Below are positions 7,534 through 16,724 of a stretch of DNA of 45,602 nucleotides, piece after piece. Position 1 is the stretch's first letter, and each line of letters begins with the position of its first letter. Made by a program: the position numbers and the translations under genes. The notes under the pieces are model-generated. The model did not search any database, was not told where the DNA came from, and saw only the letters and a list, made by a program, of their open reading frames with translations. The stretch covers positions 1 through 45,602 of the forward strand of contig NZ_JAFLDT010000026.1 in NCBI RefSeq assembly GCF_017302315.1, in the 5' to 3' direction. This stretch comes from Zoogloea sp. GTDB taxonomy: Bacteria; Pseudomonadota; Gammaproteobacteria; Burkholderiales; Rhodocyclaceae.

Positions 7534-9522
7534 TCAGAGCCGGCGGAAGACCGTCTCCAGGGGCTCCCCGGCCATCACGCTGCCCCGCCACGCCACCGTG
7601 GTGCTCGGCTCGATCACGTCGTAGGCCCGCGACACCCATCCGGCCATGGGCACCTCCGAACCGTGCAACACGCTCACGTCCCCCCCTTCCGGGAGCGACA
7701 TGCCGAGCCGGATCGGTCCGTTGGACACGATCAGGCCGTCGGGAGTGCAGGTGACGTTGCAGTCCTCGCTGAAATGCCAGTACAGGCTGACGCTCTGCGA
7801 CGCGCTGCCCAGGACCTGATCCTGCACGGTGAGGCAGGTACCGCGACTATCCATCTGCCAACTGCGGCGGTGCACCGGCTTGCCCGGCAGGCGGCGATAG
7901 CCATCGTGCTCGGCCACCAGACGATCCGCGCCGCTGGCGGCAACACCGGCCCGCTCAAGCAGTGTCGTGCGAAAGCGCCGCAGCCACACGAAACGCCCCC
8001 CGGACACGGCCTGGTCGTCCCTCCCCAGCACCAGCGTATTGTGCATGGCGGTCCCCCGAAAGCCGTGCCGCCACTTCGCCGGCCCGTGGTAGGTTCCCGT
8101 CCCCGGATCAATCAGAAACTGCCGCCCCGCCACGGACAGGGTGAAGGACAGGGCATCCGCGTGGCCATGGGCTGCAACGCCCCCGAGGCCCAGCGGCCCC
8201 GCATCCGCCACCACCCGGAACTCGTCAGGCGTGTCCAGCCGGCTCCCCAGCACAAACACACCCCCTTCCGGGAAATCCGTGCGGCGGGTCGCCGGCGCCC
8301 CCTTCAGCAACAAGGTGTCGAAGCGTGAGCAGGCATCCGCCCCCAGCAGCCACACCGTGCGCGTGTCCAGCACCCCGGCCTTGCGCGCCAGGGACGGATT
8401 GCCAAACAACAGGGCGCCGGTGGCCAGTTGGGAATGGAAAGGGCAACCCCCTGCACCCAATGACAAACCCGACACCACGCCATCGTCCGCATCGCCAAAA
8501 GAAGGGACGTTGCCACCCGCATCCATGATGCCCGCCACGTACTCGAGCATGGCCTCCATGCGCTGCCAGTAGTCGGTGGAAAAGGGCTTGCCCGACCCCC
8601 GCGCAGCCAGACCGGCGAGCAGCAGGAAGTCCCACACGAACTGCTGGTAGCCGGTGGACTGCTCCTTATGCACACCATCCACCGTGCACTGGCGCAGCAC
8701 CTCCCGCTCCAGCCCTTCCCGGCCCGCCCGCCGCCACAAACGGGCTTCAGGCCACAAGGGCCACGTTGCCCCCGCCACGTATAGCCCCGCCAGCTCGCCG
8801 ATCAAGGCGTGACCGCCGTTCGACTCGCGGGAACGGAAGCCGCGGATGAACTCCGCATGCCGCCACACACTGCTGAGCCAGTCGATGCGCAGCACCTTGC
8901 CCACCGGACGCTCGAAGAGCGGTGACTGCATGCCGCCGATCAGTTGCCACACGGTGGCCCAGTTGATCAGACGGATGGCCGCCTCAAGGGCGCTCGACCA
9001 GTTGGCCCCCCGCGGATGGGGGCACTGGACAAACCAGCTCTCCAGGAGCAGCGCGATCCCGTCCAGGTAGCGCTCCCGCCCGGTGAGCTGCCAGGCCTGG
9101 GCCAGCACCACCAGCTCCCGATGGCGATTGAGTTCGCGCAAGTATTTGATGTCACCAAACGCCGCCGCATCGTGCACGTCCATCCGCCTGCCGTCCCCCA
9201 GGGGAAGCAGCACCTCCTTGTCCGGGTTGCGGTTCCACTCGGGCGGAAAACCCAGCCCCAGCAGGCGCGAGAACACCCGCCATTGCCCGGAAAGCACCTC
9301 GTCGGCACGTTTGAGGGCAAGCCCGTGGAAGGCCGGCTCCAGCTTCGGCAACCAGACCGCCCCCGCCTTCTCCAGGCGTGCCGCAGGCACCGCGGCCAAC
9401 CTGGCCGGGCGCCGCCGCACCACGGCCCGGCTTGCCGATGAACCGGCGCGCTCGACGATCTCTGCAACAGACATGCAGCGCAGCCGGTTCCAATACCACC
9501 CCACCTGGGTCAAGCTCGACAT
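7534..9522 (-). CDS. heparinase II/III family protein (alginate-lyase-like)
   Basis: The 662-residue protein begins with WYWNRLRCMSVAEIVERAG, the N-terminal signature of heparinase II/III-like proteins found with exopolysaccharide genes. An alpha/alpha toroid follows (roughly residues 80-370, with RxxNGGHALIGELAG), then the beta-sandwich heparinase II/III domain (GGVAAHGHADALSFTLSVAGRQFLIDPGTGTYHG near 440-475). It would cleave or edit uronic-acid polysaccharides by beta-elimination. No export signal is evident. ATG 9522 is chosen because GTGGAG lies about 11 bases upstream, and the first ATG at 9582 has its GGGG directly abutting. No polysaccharide synthesis genes are visible nearby, which is unusual for this family. 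Confidence 0.85.
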   Translation of the reverse strand: MSSLTQVGWYWNRLRCMSVAEIVERAGSSASRAVVRRRPARLAAVPAARLEKAGAVWLPKLEPAFHGLALKRADEVLSGQWRVFSRLLGLGFPPEWNRNPDKEVLLPLGDGRRMDVHDAAAFGDIKYLRELNRHRELVVLAQAWQLTGRERYLDGIALLLESWFVQCPHPRGANWSSALEAAIRLINWATVWQLIGGMQSPLFERPVGKVLRIDWLSSVWRHAEFIRGFRSRESNGGHALIGELAGLYVAGATWPLWPEARLWRRAGREGLEREVLRQCTVDGVHKEQSTGYQQFVWDFLLLAGLAARGSGKPFSTDYWQRMEAMLEYVAGIMDAGGNVPSFGDADDGVVSGLSLGAGGCPFHSQLATGALLFGNPSLARKAGVLDTRTVWLLGADACSRFDTLLLKGAPATRRTDFPEGGVFVLGSRLDTPDEFRVVADAGPLGLGGVAAHGHADALSFTLSVAGRQFLIDPGTGTYHGPAKWRHGFRGTAMHNTLVLGRDDQAVSGGRFVWLRRFRTTLLERAGVAASGADRLVAEHDGYRRLPGKPVHRRSWQMDSRGTCLTVQDQVLGSASQSVSLYWHFSEDCNVTCTPDGLIVSNGPIRLGMSLPEGGDVSVLHGSEVPMAGWVSRAYDVIEPSTTVAWRGSVMAGEPLETVFRRL

Positions 9523-9967
9523 ACGGTTGTTCACTCCACGCAGGGCCAGCCCATGGGCCACACTCGAATTTGTCAAAATCATCCCCGCAGCGGCAGCTGC
9601 GGCAGAGCACGAAGACGCGCCAGCATCGGGAACACCCGGTTACTCCCCTGATGGGTGTCGCAAAATCGACCCCCACACCGGCACAAACATCAACTTCCCT
9701 GTCACAACGCCAACATAAATCCCAAATCTGCCAGCAAAGTTATCACCTCCTGCGTTTTGGTCAAATACTTTGTTTTTGCAGTTTGTATCAATTTACAAGA
9801 CCCACTGGCGCCATCACCCGGGCAAACCCCGTCTCAAGCCCCGATCCACGCGGCGAACTGGGCACGGAGCTCCACCATCACCCGCCGCCCCAGCGCCCGG
9901 GCAATCCCCCCGCATAGGCGTTTCGGATAGACTTCATTGGCCGCCCTCTCACCCCAAGGAGCCCCCC
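9523..9967. other. 445-base divergent intergenic region
   Basis: This gap separates the heparinase-like gene (minus) from the unknown protein gene (plus). Bases 9705-9815 are clearly more AT-rich than the surroundings and hold the promoter-like and Shine-Dalgarno-like elements described for 9702-9791. I see no RNA gene, repeat or intact protein gene here apart from the possible 11-codon frame. Confidence 0.6.
9702..9737 (-). CDS. possible 11-codon leader peptide with perfect Shine-Dalgarno
   Basis: AGGAGGTGAT (minus strand, 9751-9742) is a perfect extended Shine-Dalgarno. Seven bases after its AGGAGGT comes TTG 9737, opening an 11-codon frame (MLADLGFMLAL) that ends in TGA. A possible promoter, TTGATA (9786-9791) with 18 bases to TATTTG (9762-9767), precedes it. 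It lies about 180 bases upstream of the heparinase-like gene on the same strand. It may be a leader peptide or a chance match; nothing proves translation. Confidence 0.25.
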   Translation of the reverse strand: MLADLGFMLAL

Positions 9968-10741
9968 ATGTCCAGCCTCCGCTACATCGACGCCCTGACC
10001 CTCGCCCCCGTGCCGCGCCTGGATACGGGCCTTGATGCCTCCCTGTCGGCACCGCGGCGGGCCGTCAGCCGAAGTGCCGACACCCCGCCGGACGCTCCGG
10101 CCGCGGCAGTGGACGGCAATGCCCTGCTGTCCTTCGTGGATGGCATCACGCCCCAGCAACGGGACGACGTGCTGTTCTCGGTTCAACTGGCCCTGCGGGG
10201 CGCCAGCGGGGCCTTCGACCGCTTTGCGCAGACCGAAGCCTGGTACAGGAAGTACACCGAGATCCTTGAGCGGCTGGGCTGGACATCGGAGCAGTTTGCC
10301 TTTGCCCGCCACGACCAGCAGGACGGCGAGCTGCGCATGGATCAGGCCGCCCTCGCCCTGATCGCGGCCATTGCCACCCAGAACCAGCTGGCGGTGCTCA
10401 ACGAGGCGATCCAGGCGCTGGAGACCCTGGCCGAGGACGACAAGACCCTGCGCCTTTTCGACTTCCACACCTCGACCCAGGCCAGCGGCAACTTCCAGAT
10501 CGGTGCCGTGCAGGCCGCCAGCAACGGCGCCCTGTCCCTGGCCCTGGGCGCGTTCTACTTCAAGAGCCACGATGCGCGCCGGCGTTTCCTGTTCTTCAAG
10601 TGGGGCGCCCAGCAACTGGAATTCTGGACCGCCGCCCAGCGCCTGACCCTCAACACCACCCAGTACGCCACCCTGCGCGAGGCGGTGCAGCGCAAGCTGG
10701 GCGTGGAGGCCCAGGACTTCATTGCCGAGCTTCCCCTCTGA
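9968..10741 (+). CDS. conserved protein of unknown function
   Basis: I do not recognise a named domain. The 257-residue product has a variable proline/alanine-rich start (residues 1-50), then a conserved-looking block: LLSFVDGITPQQRDDVLFSVQLAL, WYRKYTEILERLGW, then a beta-rich end with GNFQIGAVQAASNGALSLALGAFYFKS and RRFLFFKWGAQQLEFWTAAQRLTLN. The pattern recalls unannotated proteins in Pseudomonas and other proteobacteria, but I cannot give a function. There is no signal peptide or membrane segment, so it should be cytoplasmic. The ATG has AAGGAG directly upstream with good spacing. The gene is not clearly in an operon; the ada promoter region follows its stop. Confidence 0.7.
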   Translation: MSSLRYIDALTLAPVPRLDTGLDASLSAPRRAVSRSADTPPDAPAAAVDGNALLSFVDGITPQQRDDVLFSVQLALRGASGAFDRFAQTEAWYRKYTEILERLGWTSEQFAFARHDQQDGELRMDQAALALIAAIATQNQLAVLNEAIQALETLAEDDKTLRLFDFHTSTQASGNFQIGAVQAASNGALSLALGAFYFKSHDARRRFLFFKWGAQQLEFWTAAQRLTLNTTQYATLREAVQRKLGVEAQDFIAELPL

Positions 10742-10756
10742 GCAGACGAAAGGGCG

Positions 10757-10771
10757 AATTCAAGCGCAAGG
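10757..10771 (+). promoter_or_regulatory. Ada box-like site upstream of ada
   Basis: AATTCAAGCGCAAGG differs at two positions from the E. coli ada promoter element AATTAAAGCGCAAGA as I recall it. It lies about 30 bases before a -10-like TAGATT (10801-10806), a spacing suited to activation by methylated Ada. It overlaps no coding sequence. Autoregulation of ada-alkA is inferred. Confidence 0.6.
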
Positions 10772-10843
10772 AAGCGGATGCGCGGGCCGGCCGGGCGAGC
10801 TAGATTGAAGACCCTCGACCCCCTTCCGGAAAGGCAGGCTCCC

Positions 10844-11935
10844 ATGCCGGGCCCAACACCCTCCAAGACCGCCCGAACCGCCCGCGCCACCCAGGTCGTC
10901 GCCGACCCGCGTTGGGCGGCCGTTCTTGCCCGGGATGGCAAGGCCGATGGCCACTTCTTCTATGCGGTGAGCACCACCGGGGTGTACTGCCGCCCCTCCT
11001 GCGGAGCCCGTCAGCCGCGGCCCGAGAACGTCGCCTTCTTCGCCACCGCGGCTGACGCTGCCGCCGCGGGCTTTCGCCCGTGCCGGCGCTGCCAGCCGGA
11101 CCAGCCGCCCCTGGCCGAACGCCACGCGGCGCTGGTCACCACCCTGTGCCGCCATCTGGAGCAGGCCGAAACCCCACCCTCCCTGGCAATGCTGGCCCAC
11201 GAGGCCGGCTTCAGCCCCTGGCATATGCACCGGATCTTCAAGGCCGCCACGGGGCTCACCCCCCGTCAGTACGCGGCCGCCCTGCGCACCCACCGGGTGC
11301 AAGCCCGCCTGACCCAGGGCGAGAGCGTGACCGAAGCGCTGCACGGGGCCGGCTTCGGCTCGGCGTCGGGCTTCTATGCCCATTCCGCCGCGCTGCTCGG
11401 CATGGCGCCGGGCCGCTATCGGGCCGGCGGCGCCGAGGCCCACATCCGCTACGCCATCGGGCACAGCAGCCTGGGCTGTGTGCTGGTTGCCGCCAGCCCT
11501 GCCGGCATCTGCGCCATCAGCCTGGGCGATGGGCCGGAGGCACTGGTCGAAGGGCTCCACGCCCGCTTCCCCCAGGCGCGCCTGACGGGGGGCGACCCGG
11601 CCTTCGCGTCACTGCTCGCCCGGGTCATCGAACGGGTGGAGGACCCGGCGAGCGCAGCCGCCCTGCCCCTGGACATCCGTGGCACAGCCTTTCAGCAGCG
11701 CGTCTGGCAGGCGCTTCAGGCCATCCCCCCGGGCAGCACCCTCAGCTACACCGAACTCGCCCAACGGATCGGGGCGCCCCACGCCGTGCGTGCGGTCGCC
11801 GGGGCCTGTGCCGCCAACCTGCTGGCGGTGGTCATTCCCTGCCACCGGGTGGTGCGCAACGACGGCGCCCTGGCCGGCTACCGCTGGGGCATTGAGCGCA
11901 AGCGCGCCCTGCTGGACAGGGAGGCCGGGCATTGA
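10844..11935 (+). CDS. ada: bifunctional Ada: adaptive-response regulator and methylated-DNA methyltransferase
   Basis: Ada removes methyl groups from phosphotriesters (N-terminal domain) and from O6-methylguanine (C-terminal domain), and once methylated activates alkylation-repair genes. All modules are present in 363 residues. The N-terminal zinc domain has Cys49 (acceptor), Cys53, Cys80 and Cys83; an AraC-type helix-turn-helix follows (about 95-195, LAMLAHEAGFSPWHMHRIFKAATGLTPRQY). The methyltransferase domain has IPCHRVV with acceptor Cys333. ATG 10844 is chosen because it gives the usual N-terminus and has GGAAAGG upstream. The stop overlaps the start of alkA by four bases (TTGA), so the two form a coupled operon. 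Confidence 0.95.
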   Translation: MPGPTPSKTARTARATQVVADPRWAAVLARDGKADGHFFYAVSTTGVYCRPSCGARQPRPENVAFFATAADAAAAGFRPCRRCQPDQPPLAERHAALVTTLCRHLEQAETPPSLAMLAHEAGFSPWHMHRIFKAATGLTPRQYAAALRTHRVQARLTQGESVTEALHGAGFGSASGFYAHSAALLGMAPGRYRAGGAEAHIRYAIGHSSLGCVLVAASPAGICAISLGDGPEALVEGLHARFPQARLTGGDPAFASLLARVIERVEDPASAAALPLDIRGTAFQQRVWQALQAIPPGSTLSYTELAQRIGAPHAVRAVAGACAANLLAVVIPCHRVVRNDGALAGYRWGIERKRALLDREAGH

Positions 11936-12828
11936 CCCTTCCCGGCCAAGCGGTGGCGGAATGCACCCTGCCTCTGCCCGCCACCTACCGCCGCGCCGAT
12001 CTGCTGGCCTTCCACGCCCGCGACCCGCACGGCCTGGCCGAGCGCGTCTACGCCGATGGAATGGACAAGGGGCTGATGTGGCAGGGCCGGCCCGCGCGGC
12101 TCAGCCTGCGCTTCCAGGAAGGCGCTGCCCGACTGCAGCTCCATGTGGACGGCCCGGCCATGGAGACCAAAGCGGATTTCCGTGCCTGGGCGAGCCGCCT
12201 CCTGGGCCTGGACCAGCCGGTCGCGGTCTTCGAAGCGGCCCTGTCCGCGCACCCCCTGCTCGGCCCCTTGATCCGCGCCTGCCCCGACCTGCGCATCCCC
12301 CAGGCCGCCACACCCTTCGAGGCCCTGGCCTGGGCCATCATCGGGCAACAGATCAGCCTGGCCGCGGCCATCACCCTGCGCAGCCGCTTCATCACGGCGT
12401 GTGGTCGTCGCCGGAGCGAGCTGGCCTGCTTCCCGGATGCCGACGCGGTGCTCGCCGTATCAGCCGCCCGACTCACCGACGCAGGCCTTTCCCGCAGCAA
12501 GGCCAGCGCGATCCTGGCGGTGGCCGAGGGTGTCCGTGACGGCAGCCTGCCACTGGATGACTGGTGGAACCACCCGGCGCCGCCCGGGATGATCCGGGAA
12601 CGGCTGCTGGCCATCCACGGCATTGGCCCATGGACGACTGACTACACCCTGCTGCGCGGCTTTGGCCATCCGGATGCCTCCCTCCATGGGGACGTGGCCG
12701 TGCGACGCGGCCTGCAGACCCTGCTCCGGCTCGCGGAGAAACCCTCCGCCGCCGACACGGCCGCGTGGCTGGAAACCTTCTCGCCCTGGCGCACCCTGGT
12801 GGCCGCCCATCTTTGGCGCCTGGGGTGA
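11932..12828 (+). CDS. alkA: DNA-3-methyladenine glycosylase II (AlkA)
   Basis: AlkA excises alkylated bases such as 3-methyladenine, starting base-excision repair. The 298-residue product has the AlkA N-terminal domain (residues 1-120), the helical glycosylase domain with ALAWAIIGQQISLAAA near 140, and the helix-hairpin-helix LLAIHGIGPWTTDYTLLRG near 225-243. The catalytic aspartate is Asp254 in HGDVAVRR, matching E. coli Asp238. The best start is TTG 11932, which overlaps the ada stop codon; a GTG at 11953 is the alternative. The overlap makes co-translation with ada likely, so both would be induced in the adaptive response. Confidence 0.93.
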   Translation: MTLPGQAVAECTLPLPATYRRADLLAFHARDPHGLAERVYADGMDKGLMWQGRPARLSLRFQEGAARLQLHVDGPAMETKADFRAWASRLLGLDQPVAVFEAALSAHPLLGPLIRACPDLRIPQAATPFEALAWAIIGQQISLAAAITLRSRFITACGRRRSELACFPDADAVLAVSAARLTDAGLSRSKASAILAVAEGVRDGSLPLDDWWNHPAPPGMIRERLLAIHGIGPWTTDYTLLRGFGHPDASLHGDVAVRRGLQTLLRLAEKPSAADTAAWLETFSPWRTLVAAHLWRLG

Positions 12829-12961
12829 CGACATAGCCCCCATCTCCGCGTCATCTCGGGCAGTCGTGGCAGGGGATGTTCAACAGGTGGAGGCAACACT
12901 GGCGGCGCCCCCAGCGGGGGACGTCAGATTGATAAGCACGCGCCGGCCCATTCCCCATGAG

Positions 12962-13006
12962 AATCAAGGCTCTGGCGTATCCCCAAGGCGGCCAGCCTTG
13001 ATTTTT
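12962..13006 (+). terminator. terminator-like hairpin downstream of alkA
   Basis: AATCAAGGCT-CTGGC (12962-12976) pairs with GCCAG-CCTTGATT (12991-13003) with a two-base bulge, followed by a run of T to 13006. It lies 134 bases after the alkA stop and just before the NrdR boxes, insulating nrdJ from ada-alkA. Confidence 0.65.
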
Positions 13007-13019
13007 GCACCTGGATTGC

Positions 13020-13035
13020 CTACTAAATGTAGTAG
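13020..13035 (+). promoter_or_regulatory. NrdR box 1
   Basis: The 16-base palindrome CTACTAAATGTAGTAG matches every strongly conserved position of the NrdR box (C, W, A, A, T, T, W, G of acaCwAtATaTwGtgt). NrdR represses ribonucleotide reductase genes when dATP is high, and nrdJ is the next gene. Confidence 0.8.
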
Positions 13036-13051
13036 AAAAAAACTTTTAAGC

Positions 13052-13067
13052 ACACTATTGATTTTTT
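13052..13067 (+). promoter_or_regulatory. NrdR box 2
   Basis: The left half, ACACTAT, matches the NrdR consensus perfectly, while the right half is degenerate. Its start is exactly 32 bases from box 1, the three-turn spacing usual for paired NrdR sites, which supports both calls. Confidence 0.65.
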
Positions 13068-13127
13068 CAAGTTATTGATTTTAAACAACTAAAAAATTTG
13101 TGCAAATTTAAAGCTTCGAGGTAAGCT

Positions 13128-16052
13128 ATGCGCCGTCCCACACACCTCCCGATCAGCCAGAAAAAAGCCATGACCGCCACGACGAAACCCGCCAAAGTCC
13201 AGCCCGCCTCTGCCGCCAACCTCGAACCGCAGGAGATCTCCGGCGAGGTTCTGCTCGAGAAATACGCCAAAGGCAACGAGCAGAATGTTGCCGATGTCCG
13301 TCTGCGCGTCGCCCGCGCCCTGGCCGCGATGGAAGCGGAAGACAAGCGCGCCTTCTGGGAGGCACGCTTTCTCGAAGCCCAGGAGCGCGGTTTCGTACCC
13401 GCCGGCCGCATCAACTCGGCCGCCGGCACCAATCTGGCTGCCACGCTGATCAACTGCTTTGTACAGCCGGTGGGCGACTCCATCACCGAGTCCGTGGACG
13501 GCCGCTGCGGCATCTACACCGCGCTGGCCCAATCTGCTGAAACCATGCGCCGGGGTGGCGGTGTCGGCTACGACTTCTCTTCCATTCGCCCCAAGGGTGC
13601 GATGGTGCGGGGCACCCAGTCCAACGCCTCGGGCCCAGTGTCCTACATGCGTGTGTTCGACCGCTCCTGCGAGACCGTCGAGTCCGCCGGCTCCCGCCGT
13701 GGCGCCCAAATGGGTGTGCTGCGCTGCGACCACCCGGACATCGAAGACTTCATCCACGCCAAGGATCACGGCGATCTGACCAACTTCAACGTCTCCATCG
13801 CCGTGACCGACCAGTTCATGCAGGCGGTTGAGGCGGGTGGCGACGTGGAACTGGCCCACAAGGCCGAGCCCTCCGCCGACATCAAGGCGGCCGGCGGCTA
13901 CCAGCGCGAGGATGGCCATTGGGTCTACCGCAAGGTGCCGGCCCGTGACCTGTGGGACCAGGTCATGCGCTCCACCTACGACCATGCCGAGCCGGGCATC
14001 CTGTTCCTTGATCGCATGAACAAGGACAACAACCTTTACTACTGCGAAACCATCGAGGCCACCAACCCCTGTGCCGAGCAGCCCCTGCCCTCCTACGGCT
14101 GCTGCTGCCTGGGTTCCATCAACCTGACCCTCTACGTCAAGGACGCCTTCAGCGACAAGGCCACCTTCGACTTCGCCGCCTTCGGCAAGACCGTTGAGAC
14201 CTCCATCCGCATGCTCGACAACGTGCTCGAAGCCACCCACTGGCCTCTTGAGCAGCAGCATGCCGAAGCCCAGTCCAAGCGCCGTGTCGGCCTTGGCTTT
14301 ACCGGCCTGGGTAACGCCCTGGCCATGCTGCGCCTGCGCTACGACACCGACGAAGCCCGCGCCATGGCCACCCGGATCTCCGAATTCATGCGCGACCAGG
14401 CCTACCTGGCCTCCGTCGAACTGGCCCGGGAGCGCGGCGCCTTCCCCCTGTTCAATGCCGATCTCTACCTCTCCGGCGGCAATTTCGCCTCCCGCCTGCC
14501 GGCCGAGGTGAAGGACAAGATCCGTAAGCACGGCCTGCGCAACTCCCACCTGCTGTCCATCGCCCCCACCGGCACGATCAGCCTGGCCTTCGCCGACAAC
14601 GCCTCCAACGGCATCGAGCCCCCGTTCTCCTATACCTACACCCGCAAGAAGCGCATGGCCGACGGCACCTTCAAGGAGCATGCGGTCGAGGATTACGCCT
14701 GGCGCCTGTACAAGCATCTGGGGGGTGATGTCACCAAGCTGCCCGATTACTTCGTGACCGCCCTGGAGATCTCCGCCAAGGCCCACAAGGACATGGTTGC
14801 CGCCGTGGCGCCCTATGTGGACACGTCCATCTCCAAGACGGTGAACGTCCCCGCCGACTACCCCTACACCGAGTTCGAGAACCTCTACCTCGACGCCTGG
14901 AAGTCCGGCCTCAAGGGGCTGGCCACCTACCGTCCCAACAGCGTGCTGGGCTCCGTGCTGTCGGTCACCCCGAGCAGTGAGCAGAAGCAGCCCCAGGACG
15001 TGGAGATGTCCGACGACACCAACCGTCGCCTCTCCATCAAGAGCCTGCCTGCACCGGTGCTGTCCTCCCTGCGCTGGCCCGGCCGCCCGGACCTGCCGGA
15101 CGGCAACGCCGCCTGGACTTACATGCTCAACACGCCCCAGGGTAACTTCGCCCTCTTCGTCGGCCATATGGATCCGGTCGAGGACAGCCCCGCCAAGGGC
15201 GCCTTCCCCTTCGAAGTGTGGGTGAACGGTGCCGACCAGCCCCGCGGCCTGGGTGCAGTGGCCAAGACCCTGTCCATGGACATGCGCGCCAACGACCGTG
15301 GCTGGCTGAAGCTCAAGCTCGAAGCCCTGTCCAAGACCATCGGCGAGAAGCCCTTCGAACTGCGCTTCCCGCCGCACGGTGAGCAGAAGTTGATGCCCGG
15401 CGTGGTGGCCGCCTTTGCCCAGGTGGTGCGCTACCGCTGCGAGAAGCTCAATGCCCTCGACGGCGACCTGCCGACCCCGGTGCTCGACAGCGTGTTCAGC
15501 CTGCAGGAGCCCAAGACCGGCACCGACGGCACCCTGTCCTGGACTGTGGATATCCAGAACCCGGCCACCGGCGAAGACTTCGTGCTCGGCCTCAAGGAGA
15601 TCACCCTGCCGGACGGCGTCACCCGCCCCTACTCCATGTGGCTGTCGGGCAACTACCCGCGCGCCCTGGATGGCCTGTCACGCATCCTGTCCCTGGACAT
15701 GCGCGTCATGGACCCGGCCTGGATCGGCATGAAACTGCGCAAGCTCATCGACTACCCGGAGCCTCTGGGCGACTTCATGGCCTTCGTACCCGGCACCCGC
15801 CGTCAGCAGAACTGGCCCTCTACCGTCGCCTACCTGGCCGCGCTGATCATCCATCGCTACGCCATGCTCGGCGTGCTTGACGAAGCCGGCTACCCGACTC
15901 GCGAGATGGGCATTCTCGAAGCCCCCCGCGACGAAAACGAACCCCGGCTGATGCAGGGCGCCCTGTGCGGCGAATGCGGCAACCACTCGGTGATCCGCAA
16001 GGACGGCTGCGATTTCTGCACCGCCTGTGGCGCGGTGGGCACCTGCGGCTGA
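13128..16052 (+). CDS. nrdJ: adenosylcobalamin-dependent (class II) ribonucleotide reductase
   Basis: The 974-residue enzyme reduces ribonucleotides to deoxyribonucleotides using an adenosylcobalamin radical, so it needs no oxygen and no second subunit. The barrel core spans about residues 40-620, with [10 protein letters not shown] near 105, [13 protein letters not shown] near 138 and the active-site [12 protein letters not shown] near 312. Two related TSCPD-like domains follow (about 640-780 and 800-925). A C-terminal cysteine cluster ([22 protein letters not shown]) probably re-reduces the active site. ATG 13128 has GAGGT upstream; ATG 13170 is an alternative. Two NrdR boxes precede it. 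I see no cobalamin riboswitch in the 300 bases upstream. Confidence 0.96.
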   Translation: MRRPTHLPISQKKAMTATTKPAKVQPASAANLEPQEISGEVLLEKYAKGNEQNVADVRLRVARALAAMEAEDKRAFWEARFLEAQERGFVPAGRINSAAGTNLAATLINCFVQPVGDSITESVDGRCGIYTALAQSAETMRRGGGVGYDFSSIRPKGAMVRGTQSNASGPVSYMRVFDRSCETVESAGSRRGAQMGVLRCDHPDIEDFIHAKDHGDLTNFNVSIAVTDQFMQAVEAGGDVELAHKAEPSADIKAAGGYQREDGHWVYRKVPARDLWDQVMRSTYDHAEPGILFLDRMNKDNNLYYCETIEATNPCAEQPLPSYGCCCLGSINLTLYVKDAFSDKATFDFAAFGKTVETSIRMLDNVLEATHWPLEQQHAEAQSKRRVGLGFTGLGNALAMLRLRYDTDEARAMATRISEFMRDQAYLASVELARERGAFPLFNADLYLSGGNFASRLPAEVKDKIRKHGLRNSHLLSIAPTGTISLAFADNASNGIEPPFSYTYTRKKRMADGTFKEHAVEDYAWRLYKHLGGDVTKLPDYFVTALEISAKAHKDMVAAVAPYVDTSISKTVNVPADYPYTEFENLYLDAWKSGLKGLATYRPNSVLGSVLSVTPSSEQKQPQDVEMSDDTNRRLSIKSLPAPVLSSLRWPGRPDLPDGNAAWTYMLNTPQGNFALFVGHMDPVEDSPAKGAFPFEVWVNGADQPRGLGAVAKTLSMDMRANDRGWLKLKLEALSKTIGEKPFELRFPPHGEQKLMPGVVAAFAQVVRYRCEKLNALDGDLPTPVLDSVFSLQEPKTGTDGTLSWTVDIQNPATGEDFVLGLKEITLPDGVTRPYSMWLSGNYPRALDGLSRILSLDMRVMDPAWIGMKLRKLIDYPEPLGDFMAFVPGTRRQQNWPSTVAYLAALIIHRYAMLGVLDEAGYPTREMGILEAPRDENEPRLMQGALCGECGNHSVIRKDGCDFCTACGAVGTCG

Positions 16053-16060
16053 CACGGACC

Positions 16061-16102
16061 GAGGCCTTGGCAATCCCCTCTAGGGGGGTTCGAGGCCTCT
16101 TT
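16061..16102 (+). terminator. branched hairpin after nrdJ
   Basis: GAGGCCT (16061-16067) pairs with AGGCCTC (16093-16099), enclosing an inner CCCC-TCTA-GGGG hairpin, followed by TTTC. It begins 8 bases after the nrdJ stop. Confidence 0.55.
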
Positions 16103-16121
16103 CAAGCCACAGGGGCAAGCT

Positions 16122-16168
16122 AACACGGAAAAGGCCCACCTCCCCGGAGGCGGGCCTTTTCCGTGTTT
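16122..16168 (+). terminator. strong rho-independent terminator after nrdJ
   Basis: A 19-bp stem with a single mismatch (16122-16140 with 16149-16167) is followed by a T. Because the stem ends are A-rich on one side and T-rich on the other, it can also act on transcripts from the CBS gene on the opposite strand. Confidence 0.85.
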
Positions 16169-16286
16169 AAGCGAACAAACCAGGCCGGCGCGATTCAGAT
16201 TCAGATTGAGATTGCGCCGGCTGCCAGCCCGGGCACCTGTGAATGGGCCTCGATAGCGCGATCGACTCCGTTTCCTGACTCAAGCA

Positions 16287-16724
16287 TCAGAGGATTGCCG
16301 CAATGCACTCCCTTTGCTCCAGCTCCCTGCCAAGGTGAGCGATCTCGAGACTCAGTGCATCCCTTGAAGAGACGATGCCGAGGGGACGGCCGAAACCGTC
16401 CACGACGGGCATGTGCCGGACCCCCGCTTCGTACATCAGATGCAGTGCATGGCCAAACAGCATATCGGCCCGTACCGTTTGCGGGTCTGACGACATGACA
16501 GTCCGCACGGGGGTTGCACCAGGATCCCGCCCCTCGGCCATAACCCGGAAAACCAGATCGCGCTCCGTGCAGATTCCCAGCAGACGGCCTGCGCGGTCCA
16601 CGACAACCGCCGCACCCTGGCCGGCAGCACGCATCATGACCGCCACATCGCGGGCGGGGGTTGCAGGTGTGACGGCCAGGAAGTCCCGGTTGCCAAGGAC
16701 TTTGGAAACTTTACGAGTGGGCAT
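16287..16724 (-). CDS. CBS-pair domain protein
   Basis: The 145-residue protein is a single Bateman module: two CBS motifs, each with the usual GxxxGIxTxRDL end (LLGICTERDLVFRVM near residue 50 and PLGIVSSRDALSLE near 115). Such modules bind adenosine nucleotides and act as energy or redox sensors when fused to or bound by another protein. No effector domain is present, so it must work through a partner that the window does not reveal. It is monocistronic on the minus strand, with a very AT-rich region upstream that should hold its promoter. Confidence 0.88.
   Translation of the reverse strand: MPTRKVSKVLGNRDFLAVTPATPARDVAVMMRAAGQGAAVVVDRAGRLLGICTERDLVFRVMAEGRDPGATPVRTVMSSDPQTVRADMLFGHALHLMYEAGVRHMPVVDGFGRPLGIVSSRDALSLEIAHLGRELEQRECIAAIL

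Noticed and set aside
12829-13127. Cobalamin riboswitch before the B12-dependent reductase
   Set aside because: I looked for the conserved B12 box and surrounding pairings and did not see them; only the terminator and NrdR boxes are supported.
13089-15377. Long open frame (762 codons) on the minus strand opposite nrdJ
   Set aside because: It is low in complexity (Gly, His, Val, Gln rich) with no recognisable domain, and it arises from the strong codon bias of nrdJ on the other strand.
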